This document shows positions 18,879 through 27,260 of a stretch of 64,000 bases of DNA, one piece after another; position 1 is the stretch's first letter, and each line of letters begins with the position of its first letter. This DNA is from Mycolicibacterium sp. (lineage in GTDB: Bacteria; Actinomycetota; Actinomycetes; Mycobacteriales; Mycobacteriaceae), in the NCBI RefSeq assembly GCF_016462545.1, contig NZ_JAEMTA010000001.1, forward strand, positions 320,668 through 384,667, read 5' to 3'. The position numbers and the translations under genes are program-made. The notes beneath the pieces are model-generated. The model did no database searches. It was not told where the DNA came from and saw nothing but the letters and a program-made list of their open reading frames with translations.

Positions 18879-20094
18879 CGGCGATCTTGAGCTCTATGAG
18901 GCGATCGTCGTCGACACCGAGTTCGCGGAGCACGTCGTCGGTGTGCTCGGCGAACTGTGGGGCACGGCCGAGTTCGGCGGGGTCGTCGTCGAACTTCACC
19001 GGGCTGGCCACCAGCTGCTGCCGATTACCCTCGGCATCAACGATGTTGGCGATCCGTCCGTTCGCGGTCATGGCGTCGTCATGCGCCAACTCCCAAGCGT
19101 CCTGCACCGGTGCCCACTGGCCGGTGCCCCTGCTGAGCACGGCCTTGCAGTCGGCGAAGCTGAGCTTGGCGATCGCGTCATGGACGATCCCATAAGCGGT
19201 GTCGGCATGCGCGGCCATTGATTCCAGCGACGCGAACCGTGGGTCCTCGGCGTACTCGTCGAGGCCCATCAGTCGGCAGAATTCCGGCCAGTACCGGGTG
19301 GGTTGCAGCATCGACAGTTGGACGAACCTGCCGTCCGACGTGCGATACGCGCCTGTCAATGGATTCCCTGGGGCCTGGGTCCGACGCTGCATCTTCGGCA
19401 GCGGACCGCCCATCAGCAATGCCATGTTGATGCTGAACTGGGTGGTCCAGGCGCCCACGGCGAGCAGCGACACGTCGAGCACCGAGGGTTCTCCGGTGAC
19501 GTGGCGTCCGTAGAGTGCCGCGGCCACGCCGCCTGCGATCGTCATGCCGCCGATGTTGTCGCCGTAGGCGCCTGCGGGCATGAACGCCGAGTGATCGGCG
19601 TCGGGGGGATTGAGCCCGTCGGCGCTGCCGCCGCGGGCCCAGAATGCGGTCGCGTCGTAGGCGCCGGCGTCGCGGTCGGCGCCGTTCATGCCGAATCCGC
19701 TGCCCGCCACGTAGATGATGTCGGGGTTGACGGCTCGGACGTCATCGACATCGATGTGCAGCTTGGTTCGTGCCGAGGGCAGGTAGTTGGTCAGGAAGAC
19801 GTCGCTGCGGCGAACCAGTTCGTTGAACTCCCGTCGCACCTCGGCGTTGTCGAGTGCCATTCCGACACTTCGCTTTCCGCGGTTGGGCGCCTCCATGATC
19901 GGAGCGAAGGAGGAGCCCGGCTTGCTGGCTGCGGCGCCGAGGACCTTGACCAGACCACGCTGCGCATCACCGGTCACGGGATGCTCGATCTTGATGACCT
20001 CGGCACCCCAGTCGGCGAGCACGGCGCCGGCCGAGGGGACGTAGGTGAACTGCGCCACCTCGAGCACGCGTACGCCGTCGAGTGGTTTGCGCAT
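18865..20094 (-). CDS. CaiB/BaiF family CoA-transferase
   Basis: The protein has 409 residues from the ATG at 20094. It is a family III CoA-transferase: GVRVLEVAQFTYVPSAGAVLADWGAEVIKIEHP at the N-terminus and the catalytic Asp in EPSVLDVSLL (about residue 207). It would move CoA onto a carboxylic-acid substrate, an ATP-saving alternative to FadD activation. The ATG overlaps the stop of the upstream P450 (TGATG). A longer frame reaching 20250 lies inside the P450 and was rejected. Confidence 0.93.
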   Translation of the reverse strand: MRKPLDGVRVLEVAQFTYVPSAGAVLADWGAEVIKIEHPVTGDAQRGLVKVLGAAASKPGSSFAPIMEAPNRGKRSVGMALDNAEVRREFNELVRRSDVFLTNYLPSARTKLHIDVDDVRAVNPDIIYVAGSGFGMNGADRDAGAYDATAFWARGGSADGLNPPDADHSAFMPAGAYGDNIGGMTIAGGVAAALYGRHVTGEPSVLDVSLLAVGAWTTQFSINMALLMGGPLPKMQRRTQAPGNPLTGAYRTSDGRFVQLSMLQPTRYWPEFCRLMGLDEYAEDPRFASLESMAAHADTAYGIVHDAIAKLSFADCKAVLSRGTGQWAPVQDAWELAHDDAMTANGRIANIVDAEGNRQQLVASPVKFDDDPAELGRAPQFAEHTDDVLRELGVDDDRLIELKIAGAIT

Positions 20095-21287
20095 CAGAGG
20101 TCCCAGACCAGTGGCAGGCTCTCCAAGCCCAGTTGGCCGCCGCTCTCGAACATCTCCGCATCGGGTGCCAACCGATAGTTGGGGATCCGTCGGTGCCATT
20201 CCTCGAGGGCGATTCTGAGTTCCTGGCGGGCCAGGTGCGAACCGAGGCATCGGTGCGGGCCTGCGCCGAAGCCGATGTGGTTGTTGGGTTTGCGGGTGAT
20301 GTCGACGGTGGTCGCGTCGGGGGAGGCGGCGTCGTCGCGGGTGGCTGCGGCCAATGGAATGTTGACCATGTCGCCGGCCTTCATCGGGCAGCCTTGAATC
20401 TCGATGTCGGCCATCACCTTGCGGGCCGGGATGACGATCGCGTACGCCCGGACGAACTCCTCGACGGCCGTGGGGATGACGGCGGGTTCGGCGAGGATCT
20501 TCTGACGATCGTCGTCATTGCGCGCCAGGTGCAGGAACATCCAGCCGAGCGTGACCGAGACGGTGTCGAGTCCGGCCATGAACATCAGGAGGCAGAAGGA
20601 CAGCAGATCCTGGTCGGTGACCGGTTCGCCGTCGATCTCGTAGGTCAGTGCCTTGCTGACGATGTCGTCGCGCGGCTCGTTGCGCCGATCGGCGATGAGG
20701 GCCGAGAAGCGGCCCATCACCGAGAACATGGCCGTCATCTGTTTCTGCAGTTTCTCCTCGTCGCTACCGCCCGCGTGCAGGATGTCGTGCTCCCATGCCA
20801 GATACTCGTCGAGTTCGTCGACCGGCAGGCCCATCATCTCGAGGAAGATGGTCGTCGGAAAGCGGGTGGCGAAGTCGGCCATGAAGTCGCAAGAGCCCTG
20901 CGCTGCTATTCCTTCGATGATGTCGATTGCGCGTTGCCGCACAGTCGATTCCATGCGCTCGACCGCGCCGGGGGAGAATAGCGGGCCGAGTTGGCGACGC
21001 CACTGCTTGTGCTCGTCACCGTCCAGCATCTCGGGTATCCACTTGATCGCCGGCTCCGGGTCCAGCGCGGTGACCACGCTGTTGGAGAAGGTCTCCGGGT
21101 TCTGCATGATCTCGAGGATTCCGGCGTAGTTGCACACCGTCCAGAAGCCGGGGCCGAATTCGTTTCGATACCAGGGGAACTGGGCGCGTAGCTCGTCGTA
21201 GCGGGCGAACCAGGTACCTTCGGGTTCGGTGGTGGTGTAGTCGAAGGTGACTACCGGCACCTTCGCGGCCTTCTCGCTCGTCGTCAC
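20094..21287 (-). CDS. Cytochrome P450
   Basis: The 397-residue soluble bacterial P450 hydroxylates a hydrophobic substrate using ferredoxin-delivered electrons. It has the I-helix MAGLDTVSVT, the K-helix E-F-V-R and the heme-binding loop FGAGPHRCLGSHLARQE with the cysteine thiolate ligand. GTG start behind CTGGAGG. It is the first gene of a P450-CaiB-TetR operon, suggesting oxidation followed by CoA transfer on the same molecule. The substrate cannot be told from sequence. Confidence 0.95.
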   Translation of the reverse strand: MTTSEKAAKVPVVTFDYTTTEPEGTWFARYDELRAQFPWYRNEFGPGFWTVCNYAGILEIMQNPETFSNSVVTALDPEPAIKWIPEMLDGDEHKQWRRQLGPLFSPGAVERMESTVRQRAIDIIEGIAAQGSCDFMADFATRFPTTIFLEMMGLPVDELDEYLAWEHDILHAGGSDEEKLQKQMTAMFSVMGRFSALIADRRNEPRDDIVSKALTYEIDGEPVTDQDLLSFCLLMFMAGLDTVSVTLGWMFLHLARNDDDRQKILAEPAVIPTAVEEFVRAYAIVIPARKVMADIEIQGCPMKAGDMVNIPLAAATRDDAASPDATTVDITRKPNNHIGFGAGPHRCLGSHLARQELRIALEEWHRRIPNYRLAPDAEMFESGGQLGLESLPLVWDL

Positions 21288-21319
21288 GGTATACCTCCAG
21301 GTCGCTGCGATCTATCGAC

Positions 21320-21345
21320 GCAAGAGTCGCATGTCTGCGACTTGC
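21320..21345. promoter_or_regulatory. Palindrome upstream of the P450-CaiB-TetR operon
   Basis: GCAAG and TCGCA on the left (21320-21331, with a 2-base AG insertion) mirror TGCGA and CTTGC on the right (21336-21345) around TGTC. It lies 33-58 bp before the P450 start, a usual operator position. Binding by the operon's own TetR is inference. Confidence 0.45.
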
Positions 21346-21420
21346 TGAGATGAGAGTATCAGCCACGATGGCGAGAAGCGAGATCTAGGTCACAATGCAT
21401 GAAGGCTTGCCGCCGAGGGC

Positions 21421-22206
21421 TCAATACAGGATGTCGCGGACCTTCGTCCGCTCGTAGCCCTTGAGTAGTGCGGCGCTGGAGGTTTCCATGTGTCTATGCC
21501 AATGTGCTTCGGCGTCAGCGCCTTTACCGGCCGACACCAGGTCGGCGAGTCTGTCGTAGGACCGGATGAGCCTGTCGTACTGCGCCTTGGGCACGACGTT
21601 CTGAGCACGCAGAATCGCCGCGGTGGTGTGCCGTTCGGAGATCTCGTGCAACATCCCTGCGATCATCGCCAGGGTCGCGTTGCCCGACAGTTCCACCAGT
21701 CGTCGGTGCAGTTCCGCGGATGCCTGCGCCAGCCTCCCGTCGTCCCGAGCCCGCGGTATCCCGTCGACCAATCGACGTAGTTCGTCGCGTGCGTCCGCGG
21801 ATCCGCCGTCGGCGAGCAGGCGTGCGGCATGGGGCTCGATGCCGATCCGTGCCATCATCACGTCGGCCAGCGTCGTGCCGGAGATGGCCAACAGCAGCGC
21901 TGCCGGTCGCGCAACGATCTCGGGTCCGGGCACCCGTACCTTGGCGCCGGTTCGCGAACCGCGCCGAACCTCCACCAGGCGATCAGATTCCAGCACCCGC
22001 ACCGCTTCTCTCAACGTTGGCCGACTCACCTGGAAGTGCTCCATCAGGTCGGCCTCGAAGGGCAGGAAGTCACCATCTTTCAGCTGCCCGTCGACGATCA
22101 TCTTGCGCAGGGTCTGCGCCACGAGTTCTGCGGTCTTGGGGGACCGGACCGTGCCGGAGGTGGCCTGAGGCGCAATCATCGGGGCGAGGGACTGCTGGCG
22201 CGACAC
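21421..22206 (-). CDS. GntR/FadR family transcriptional regulator
   Basis: The protein has 261 residues from the GTG at 22206 (AGGAGG five bases upstream; TTG 22209 and ATG 22179 are alternatives). The N-terminal winged helix has GDFLPFEADLMEHFQVSRPTLREAVRVLE. The C-terminal FCD domain includes RIGIEPHAARLLADG and the ASAELHRRLVELSGN and HWHRHME histidine motifs that bind metal or ligand in the family. A 19-bp perfect palindrome lies 24 bp upstream, and a second copy of its core lies at 23286-23296. This suggests autoregulation plus control of the neighbouring LLM gene. Confidence 0.92.
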   Translation of the reverse strand: MSRQQSLAPMIAPQATSGTVRSPKTAELVAQTLRKMIVDGQLKDGDFLPFEADLMEHFQVSRPTLREAVRVLESDRLVEVRRGSRTGAKVRVPGPEIVARPAALLLAISGTTLADVMMARIGIEPHAARLLADGGSADARDELRRLVDGIPRARDDGRLAQASAELHRRLVELSGNATLAMIAGMLHEISERHTTAAILRAQNVVPKAQYDRLIRSYDRLADLVSAGKGADAEAHWHRHMETSSAALLKGYERTKVRDILY

Positions 22207-22229
22207 CAAAACCTCCTGGTCGACGGAGA

Positions 22230-22248
22230 TGGTTTACTCAGTAAACCA
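22230..22248. promoter_or_regulatory. GntR operator candidate (autoregulatory)
   Basis: TGGTTTACTCAGTAAACCA is a perfect 19-bp palindrome (9-bp arms, 1-base centre) between the GntR start and the end of the LLM gene. Its core TTACTNAGTAA recurs at 23286-23296. Confidence 0.65.
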
Positions 22249-22260
22249 GCTACAAGCGCA

Positions 22261-23256
22261 TCATCGCAGCTGAGACATGAGACCGATGGCGGCACCGTCG
22301 TAACGCGCGCGTCGGCGCCGTCCTACGAGGAAGCTCGGTGGCGAGGAGAAGGCCAGATCTGGCAGGCGCTTACGAGCTGCGAGCATGTCGCGCGCCTGCT
22401 CGGAAGATCCACACACCGCTATCGACCACAGCATCTCGTCGGTGACGTGATCGGCGATCGTCTCCGGTCGACCGCTGTGGAACGCTGCGCGAATGGCCTC
22501 GACCTCGTCCTGCCAGCCGTGTAGTACGACGAGCGAATCATAGGTCCGCACGGTCAGGTAGAACGCGATCTGTAGCTTGGCCTCTCGCACCGCACGCTCT
22601 GGATCGGCGTCGTCGATGGCGGTGATCAACCAGCCCCAGCGGCGCAAGTCGTCGACACTGCGACCCGCTGAGTCGGCGCCGCGGCCAAGTTCGGGGTCGA
22701 CCACGTCGGTCCACCAGCGGTCGGTGAAGAGTCCGTGTCCGAGAACGCCGTCGGCCACCCGGCCCGCCGTGCGCACCATGATCTTGTTGAAGGCGCCGAT
22801 CAGGATGGGCACGTCCAGCCTGCCGAGGACTGGTGCGCGGATGTCGGCGTCGATGTTGTAGAACTCGCCGCGGTACCTGACGGACTCGCCGTTCTCGGCG
22901 ACCAGGTAGGCCCTGATCACCTCGATGAGTTCGGCCATGCGGGGCGCGGGGTGCGAGGCGTCGACGCCGAACCAGTCCCTGTTCATCCGGGACGTGCCGG
23001 CGCCGAGGCCGAGGAAGATACGACCCGACGAGGCTCTCGAAAGGTGGCGCAGCGCCGCTGCGTGGACGAACGGTGACCGGGCGAACGCGTAGGCGATGCC
23101 CGGGCCCACCATGGCGGTCGCGGTGTTGTGCGCCATCTCGGTCGCGGTCACGTAGGCGCTCAGATCGGCGAATTCGCCTGCGCAGAAGGCGCTTGCGCCA
23201 GATGCCTCGGCCTCGGCCGCCAGCTCGGGCCCGGGCCAGGGCAATCCCCACTCCAT
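22261..23256 (-). CDS. LLM class (F420-type) oxidoreductase
   Basis: The 331-residue protein is luciferase-like monooxygenase family. Its beta-barrel features include EASGASAFCAGEFADLSAY, GRIFLGLGAGTSRMNRDWFG and PILIGAFNKIMVRTAGRVADGVLGHG, as in coenzyme F420-dependent mycobacterial enzymes. These reduce or oxidise C=C, C=O or alcohol groups. ATG start behind AGGGAGA. It is a single gene; the GntR-type half-site palindrome at 23286-23296 sits about 30 bp upstream. Confidence 0.88.
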   Translation of the reverse strand: MEWGLPWPGPELAAEAEASGASAFCAGEFADLSAYVTATEMAHNTATAMVGPGIAYAFARSPFVHAAALRHLSRASSGRIFLGLGAGTSRMNRDWFGVDASHPAPRMAELIEVIRAYLVAENGESVRYRGEFYNIDADIRAPVLGRLDVPILIGAFNKIMVRTAGRVADGVLGHGLFTDRWWTDVVDPELGRGADSAGRSVDDLRRWGWLITAIDDADPERAVREAKLQIAFYLTVRTYDSLVVLHGWQDEVEAIRAAFHSGRPETIADHVTDEMLWSIAVCGSSEQARDMLAARKRLPDLAFSSPPSFLVGRRRRARYDGAAIGLMSQLR

Positions 23257-23285
23257 TGCGCAGATTCTCCCTAGGGCTACATCGA

Positions 23286-23296
23286 TTACTTAGTAA
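23286..23296. promoter_or_regulatory. Second GntR operator candidate
   Basis: TTACTTAGTAA is a perfect 11-bp palindrome sharing the TTACTNAGTAA core with the site in front of the GntR gene. It lies 30 bp upstream of the LLM start and in the divergent region shared with the Rieske gene. Confidence 0.55.
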
Positions 23297-23342
23297 GATA
23301 TGTCAGTGTACGCGGGGAGTGGCGGAGGACCAAGCGTTCTCA

Positions 23343-23368
23343 CATTTTCGACAAAGATGTAGAAAATG
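23343..23368. promoter_or_regulatory. 26-bp palindrome upstream of the Rieske oxygenase
   Basis: CATTTTC (23343-23349) and ACA (23351-23353) mirror TGT (23358-23360) and GAAAATG (23362-23368): ten paired positions on each side of a 4-base centre with one mismatch step. It ends 36 bp before the ATG at 23405, an operator position. The TetR gene overlapping the 3' end of the Rieske gene is the likely binder (inference). Confidence 0.6.
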
Positions 23369-23404
23369 AGTATGGTCGTCCCTCAGGAGCGAAAGGATCC
23401 ACAC

Positions 23405-24418
23405 ATGACCTCGATTCCGAGCATGCTTCCCACCGGATGGTTCCAAGTGGCATGGAGCGCCGACGTCGCCATCGGTGACGTGCAGCCGATGCACTACTTC
23501 TCACGGGACCTCGTCCTGTTCCGCGAGTTGGATGGTCGCGCCAAGGTTCTCGACGCCCACTGCCAGCACCTCGGCGCCAGCCTCGCCCACGGCGGCTGCG
23601 TCGTCGAGGACGGCATCCAGTGCCCATTCCACGGCTGGGTCTGGAACGGCGAAGGGCGCAACGTTCGCATTCCGTATGAGCCCCGACCGAACCGAGGTCG
23701 CCGTGTGCGCTCGTATCCGGTCGCGGAGCTCAACGACTCCATCTACATCTGGCATGACGCCGACGGCCGGCAGCCCCTGTGGGAGGCGCCCAAGGCATTG
23801 GACGTGCTCGGAAGTCACGTTCGCGAAAGGCAGTTCCACCCCTTCGACGATGGCTGCCGGACGCGCTTCGAGAAGGTCAAGGTCCATCCCCAGGTGATCG
23901 CCGAGAATGCCGTTGATCCCCACCACTTTCGCTTCGTTCACAACACCCCCATCAGCCCGGTGGTGTTGCGCGAGAGCACCAACGAGTCGACCTGGGCGGC
24001 CAAGGTCGGCTTCGGAAAGCGGTGGCTCGACGGCGTCGATCGTGACGGCGACACCATGAACACCATCGAGATCTACTGGTCCGGCATCGGCGTCGCCTTC
24101 AACGGTGAGCACATGCGCGACGGCATCCGCGTCATCTCGATCTGCGCGACCCCCGTCGACGACACGACCTCGGACATCTTCGCCGGGTACTGGATCAGTG
24201 CCGAGGAGTCGGCCGGTCCCGGTGACTTCGAGGCGCGACTGGCCTCGGCCAAGCTGGCCCTGCCCGACGACATTCGGATCTGGGAGCACCAGGAGTACCT
24301 CGACCGGCCGGGCCTAGCAGGATCCGAGGCCGTCGGCTTTCGCGCACTGCGCACATGGGCCAGCAGTTTCTACCCTGAGCCGGTGGCCGTGGGCGAACCC
24401 GTGTCGCATGGCGTCTGA
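23405..24418 (+). CDS. Rieske non-heme iron oxygenase, KshA-like
   Basis: The protein has 337 residues from the ATG at 23405 (AGGAGCGAAAGG upstream; an ATG at 23366 lies inside the palindrome and is less likely). The Rieske centre is C53-x-H55 and C73-xx-H76 (CQH...CPFH). The mononuclear iron site is N168-xx-D171-xx-H174-x4-H179 (NAVDPHHFRFVH). The overall pattern matches 3-ketosteroid 9-alpha-hydroxylase oxygenase (KshA) and related alpha-only oxygenases. It needs a reductase that is not in the window. The stop overlaps the following TetR gene. Confidence 0.88.
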   Translation: MTSIPSMLPTGWFQVAWSADVAIGDVQPMHYFSRDLVLFRELDGRAKVLDAHCQHLGASLAHGGCVVEDGIQCPFHGWVWNGEGRNVRIPYEPRPNRGRRVRSYPVAELNDSIYIWHDADGRQPLWEAPKALDVLGSHVRERQFHPFDDGCRTRFEKVKVHPQVIAENAVDPHHFRFVHNTPISPVVLRESTNESTWAAKVGFGKRWLDGVDRDGDTMNTIEIYWSGIGVAFNGEHMRDGIRVISICATPVDDTTSDIFAGYWISAEESAGPGDFEARLASAKLALPDDIRIWEHQEYLDRPGLAGSEAVGFRALRTWASSFYPEPVAVGEPVSHGV

Positions 24419-25022
24419 CGAATCCTCACGCCGGGCTCCGCGCAAGTCGGACCGCAGCCGGCAGTCGATTCTCGACGCCGCGCGGATTGCATTTGCGCGC
24501 AAGGGTTTCTCCGGCGCCACGATCCGCGACATCACTGATCTGGCGGACGTCAACCGGGTGGGCTTCTACTACTACTTCACGGACAAGACCCAGCTGTTCA
24601 TCGAGCTCGGCACGGAGACCTACCGGCAAGTCCTCGAGGTCGTCGAGGCATTCGACGAGATCGCGATACCTCCGTCGCGTATCGAACTCGAGGCGTGGGT
24701 GGAGAGCTACTTCGCATACTTGGACCGCAACGGGGCCTTCGTCAATCGCTCGACGGAGGACATGCCTACCGACGACGGGTTCCGCGCAGCGGTGGCGCGC
24801 TCACGCCGCCGCGCGGCGACGGCACTGGGGGAGCGCATCGCGAAGATGGCGCCGTCGGATGTCGACGTCGATTCGGCCGCGACGGGGCTGGTGGTCATGG
24901 CGATGCTCGACCAGTCCTGGCAAATGATGCAACACAACGAAATTGCGAATATCTCGCGTTCGGCGGTGGTGGCCGCCGCGACGGATCTGCTGTGGCGAGC
25001 CGTCGACCAGCCGTCGGAATGA
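24408..25022 (+). CDS. TetR family transcriptional regulator
   Basis: The 204-residue protein has an N-terminal HTH at about residues 17-63: SILDAARIAFARKGFSGATIRDITDLADVNR, then GFYYYFTDKTQLF, a near-perfect TetR recognition helix region. The C-terminal part is helical and ligand-binding. It starts 11 bp inside the Rieske gene and is co-transcribed with it, so it probably regulates that promoter through the 26-bp palindrome at 23343-23368. Confidence 0.93.
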   Translation: MASDESSRRAPRKSDRSRQSILDAARIAFARKGFSGATIRDITDLADVNRVGFYYYFTDKTQLFIELGTETYRQVLEVVEAFDEIAIPPSRIELEAWVESYFAYLDRNGAFVNRSTEDMPTDDGFRAAVARSRRRAATALGERIAKMAPSDVDVDSAATGLVVMAMLDQSWQMMQHNEIANISRSAVVAAATDLLWRAVDQPSE

Positions 25023-25026
25023 CCGG

Positions 25027-25650
25027 TCAGGATGCCGGGGGCGCGGTCCACTCGGCGATCAGTTGGTCGACTGTGGTCAGCCGCCCCAAGACCGAGATGG
25101 TGTTGTTCAGAACCTGTTCGGCATAGGTGGCCGGAGTGCCACCGACGCCGTCGCGCGGGACGACCAGCTGAAATCCGGCCTGAGTGAGATGTCCGGCGGT
25201 GTGAGTGATGGCCAGATTGAGCGACACGCCTACCAGCACGACGGTCTCGACACCGAAACCCTTGAGAACGGGTAGTAACTCGGAGTCGAGGGTGGGGAAC
25301 AGACCGTGATGACGCGCCAGCACGACGTCGTTGGGCGCCAGCAACTCTGGGACCACCTGGGTCTCGGTGGTTCCGGGTGCCCAGTCCGCGACGGCGGGTC
25401 CCAGTGCGCGCCACAGCCGTGCCGTTCCCGTCGGCCGTCCGCCGAGGTTGCCCTCGTAGGTAGCGTGCACTACGCGCACGTCGAATTGCCTCGCGGCATC
25501 GAGGAGTCGGCCCACGCTGGCCACCAACTCGGAGCTGTCGGCGGCCAACGCGGGCAAGACCGATGCGGTGCCGAGCACACCGTTCTGGCACTCCACGCAG
25601 ACGACGGCAGTGGTTTCGGGGTTCCATGACGAATCTGGCACGCCTACCAC
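25027..25650 (-). CDS. Isochorismatase-fold protein with altered catalytic triad
   Basis: The 207-residue protein has the isochorismatase/cysteine hydrolase fold (AVVCVECQNGVL, RVVHATYEGN, VVLVGVSLNLAITHTAGHLTQAGF). The family triad is Asp-Lys-Cys. Here Asp is Glu20, the Lys position holds Arg113/His114, and the nucleophilic Cys position is Ala147. It therefore cannot use the standard mechanism; it may bind a ligand or catalyse something else. It runs convergently with the TetR gene (4-bp gap) and is monocistronic. Confidence 0.85.
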   Translation of the reverse strand: MVGVPDSSWNPETTAVVCVECQNGVLGTASVLPALAADSSELVASVGRLLDAARQFDVRVVHATYEGNLGGRPTGTARLWRALGPAVADWAPGTTETQVVPELLAPNDVVLARHHGLFPTLDSELLPVLKGFGVETVVLVGVSLNLAITHTAGHLTQAGFQLVVPRDGVGGTPATYAEQVLNNTISVLGRLTTVDQLIAEWTAPPAS

Positions 25651-25735
25651 CGTAGCTGAGTTTTCATCGACGTAAAGCCATATGGGTTAACGGAATTGGC
25701 CATTGTGCCACCTCGACGGCGATACGATCGGGGCC

Positions 25736-27256
25736 ATGCAGATCCGTGACCACGTTCCGTCCGGCAAGCCCGCCGTGATCCTCGCCTCGGCAGGCACCGT
25801 GATCGGCTTCGGCGAGCTCGAAGAGCGGGCCAATCGATTGGCGCACTTCTGGCGCGCCGCCGGTCTGCGTGAGGGCGACACCGTCGCGGCGCTCCTCGAG
25901 AATGGCGAGCACGTCCACGCCGTGATGTGGGCGGCTCGTCGCAGCGGGCTGTACTACGCCATGGTCAACACCCATCTCACGGCATCCGAAGCGGCCTACA
26001 TCGTGGCCAACAGCGGCGCCAAGGCGATCGTCGGCTCCCGCGCGACGCGCGCGGTGTGCGAGGACTTGTCCGAGCACCTACCCGACGGCCTGCCCGAATC
26101 GCGGCTGATGGCCGACGATGATCTCGACGGTTGGGCGCGATACCCGAAATGCGTTGCCGACCAACCATCGACACCGATCGCCGACGAGAGCGAGGGCGAC
26201 CTGCTGCAGTACTCGTCGGGCACCACGGGACGGCCCAAGGGCATCCGCCGCGAGCTGCCGCACGTCGCTCCGGCGGAGGCCCCCAACATGCTGATGCCGC
26301 TGCTGAGCGCCGTCGGGATCACGAGCGAGTCGATCTACCTGAGCCCCGCGCCGCTCTATCACACGGCTCCATCCTTCTGGTCGATGGCGGTGCAGTCGCT
26401 GGGCGGCACCGTCGTCGTGATGGAGAAGTTCGACGCTGAGGGCGCGCTCGAGTGCATCCAACGCTATGGAATCACCCACGGGCAGTTCGTGCCCGCCATG
26501 TTCGTCCGGATGCTGAAACTCCCCGAATCGGTGCGTAATTCGTATGACGTGTCGAGTCTGCAGCGGGTGGTACATGCGGCCGCACCGTGCCCGGTGGACA
26601 TCAAGAAGCAGATGATTCAGTGGTGGGGACCGATCATCGACGAGTACTACGCGTCGTCCGAGGCGGTCGGCGCCTCGTTCATCCGCGCCGAGGACTGGCT
26701 GGCCCATCCCGGTTCCGTGGGTCGTCCGCTGGTCGGGGTTCCGCACATCCTCGACGAGAGTGGCCACGAACTGCCGCCGGGTCAGCCCGGCGAGATCTAT
26801 TACGAGGGTGGGTATCCCTTCGAGTATCTGCGGGACGAGGCGAAGACCGCGGCCGCCCGCGAGGCTCACGGATGGGCGACGGTCGGAGACATCGGCTACC
26901 TCGACGACGACGGCTACCTGTATCTGACCGATCGCCGCCACCACATGATCATCTCGGGTGGGGTGAACATCTATCCGCAGGAGGCCGAGGACCTGCTGAT
27001 CACCCATCCCAAGGTGCTCGACGCGGCCGTGTTCGGCATTCCGGACGACGACATGGGGCAGTCCGTCAAGGGCGTCGTCCAGACGGTCGATCCCCTCGAT
27101 GCCAACTCTTCGTTCGAGCGGGAGCTCCTCGATTGGCTCCGAAACCGGTTGGCGCACTACAAATGTCCGCGATCGATCTCCTTCGAGGAGCAGCTGCCTC
27201 GTACCGACACGGGCAAACTGTACAAGCAGACGTTGGTCGCGAAGTATTCCCGATAA
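25736..27256 (+). CDS. Acyl-CoA synthetase (FadD-type, AMP-binding)
   Basis: The protein has 506 residues from the ATG at 25736. It activates a carboxylic acid to its CoA ester through an acyl-AMP. The P-loop motif is LLQYSSGTTGRPKGI; the central A5-type motif is DEYYASSEA; the hinge and C-terminal motifs are YLTDRRHHMIISGGVNIYP and LPRTDTGKLYKQTL, containing the catalytic Lys. It is monocistronic and converges on the P450 at 27261. The substrate class is unknown; the lack of a long N-terminal extension fits ring- or side-chain-acid ligases. Confidence 0.93.
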   Translation: MQIRDHVPSGKPAVILASAGTVIGFGELEERANRLAHFWRAAGLREGDTVAALLENGEHVHAVMWAARRSGLYYAMVNTHLTASEAAYIVANSGAKAIVGSRATRAVCEDLSEHLPDGLPESRLMADDDLDGWARYPKCVADQPSTPIADESEGDLLQYSSGTTGRPKGIRRELPHVAPAEAPNMLMPLLSAVGITSESIYLSPAPLYHTAPSFWSMAVQSLGGTVVVMEKFDAEGALECIQRYGITHGQFVPAMFVRMLKLPESVRNSYDVSSLQRVVHAAAPCPVDIKKQMIQWWGPIIDEYYASSEAVGASFIRAEDWLAHPGSVGRPLVGVPHILDESGHELPPGQPGEIYYEGGYPFEYLRDEAKTAAAREAHGWATVGDIGYLDDDGYLYLTDRRHHMIISGGVNIYPQEAEDLLITHPKVLDAAVFGIPDDDMGQSVKGVVQTVDPLDANSSFERELLDWLRNRLAHYKCPRSISFEEQLPRTDTGKLYKQTLVAKYSR

Positions 27257-27260
27257 CCGA

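Noticed and set aside
20095-20250. N-terminal extension of the CaiB protein
   Set aside because: The extension lies within the P450 coding region in another frame; the ATG at 20094 begins exactly at the conserved CaiB N-terminus with a TGATG overlap.
23405-24418. Naming the Rieske protein KshA
   Set aside because: Motifs fit KshA, but alpha-only Rieske oxygenases with this layout act on many substrates and there is no KshB reductase beside it.
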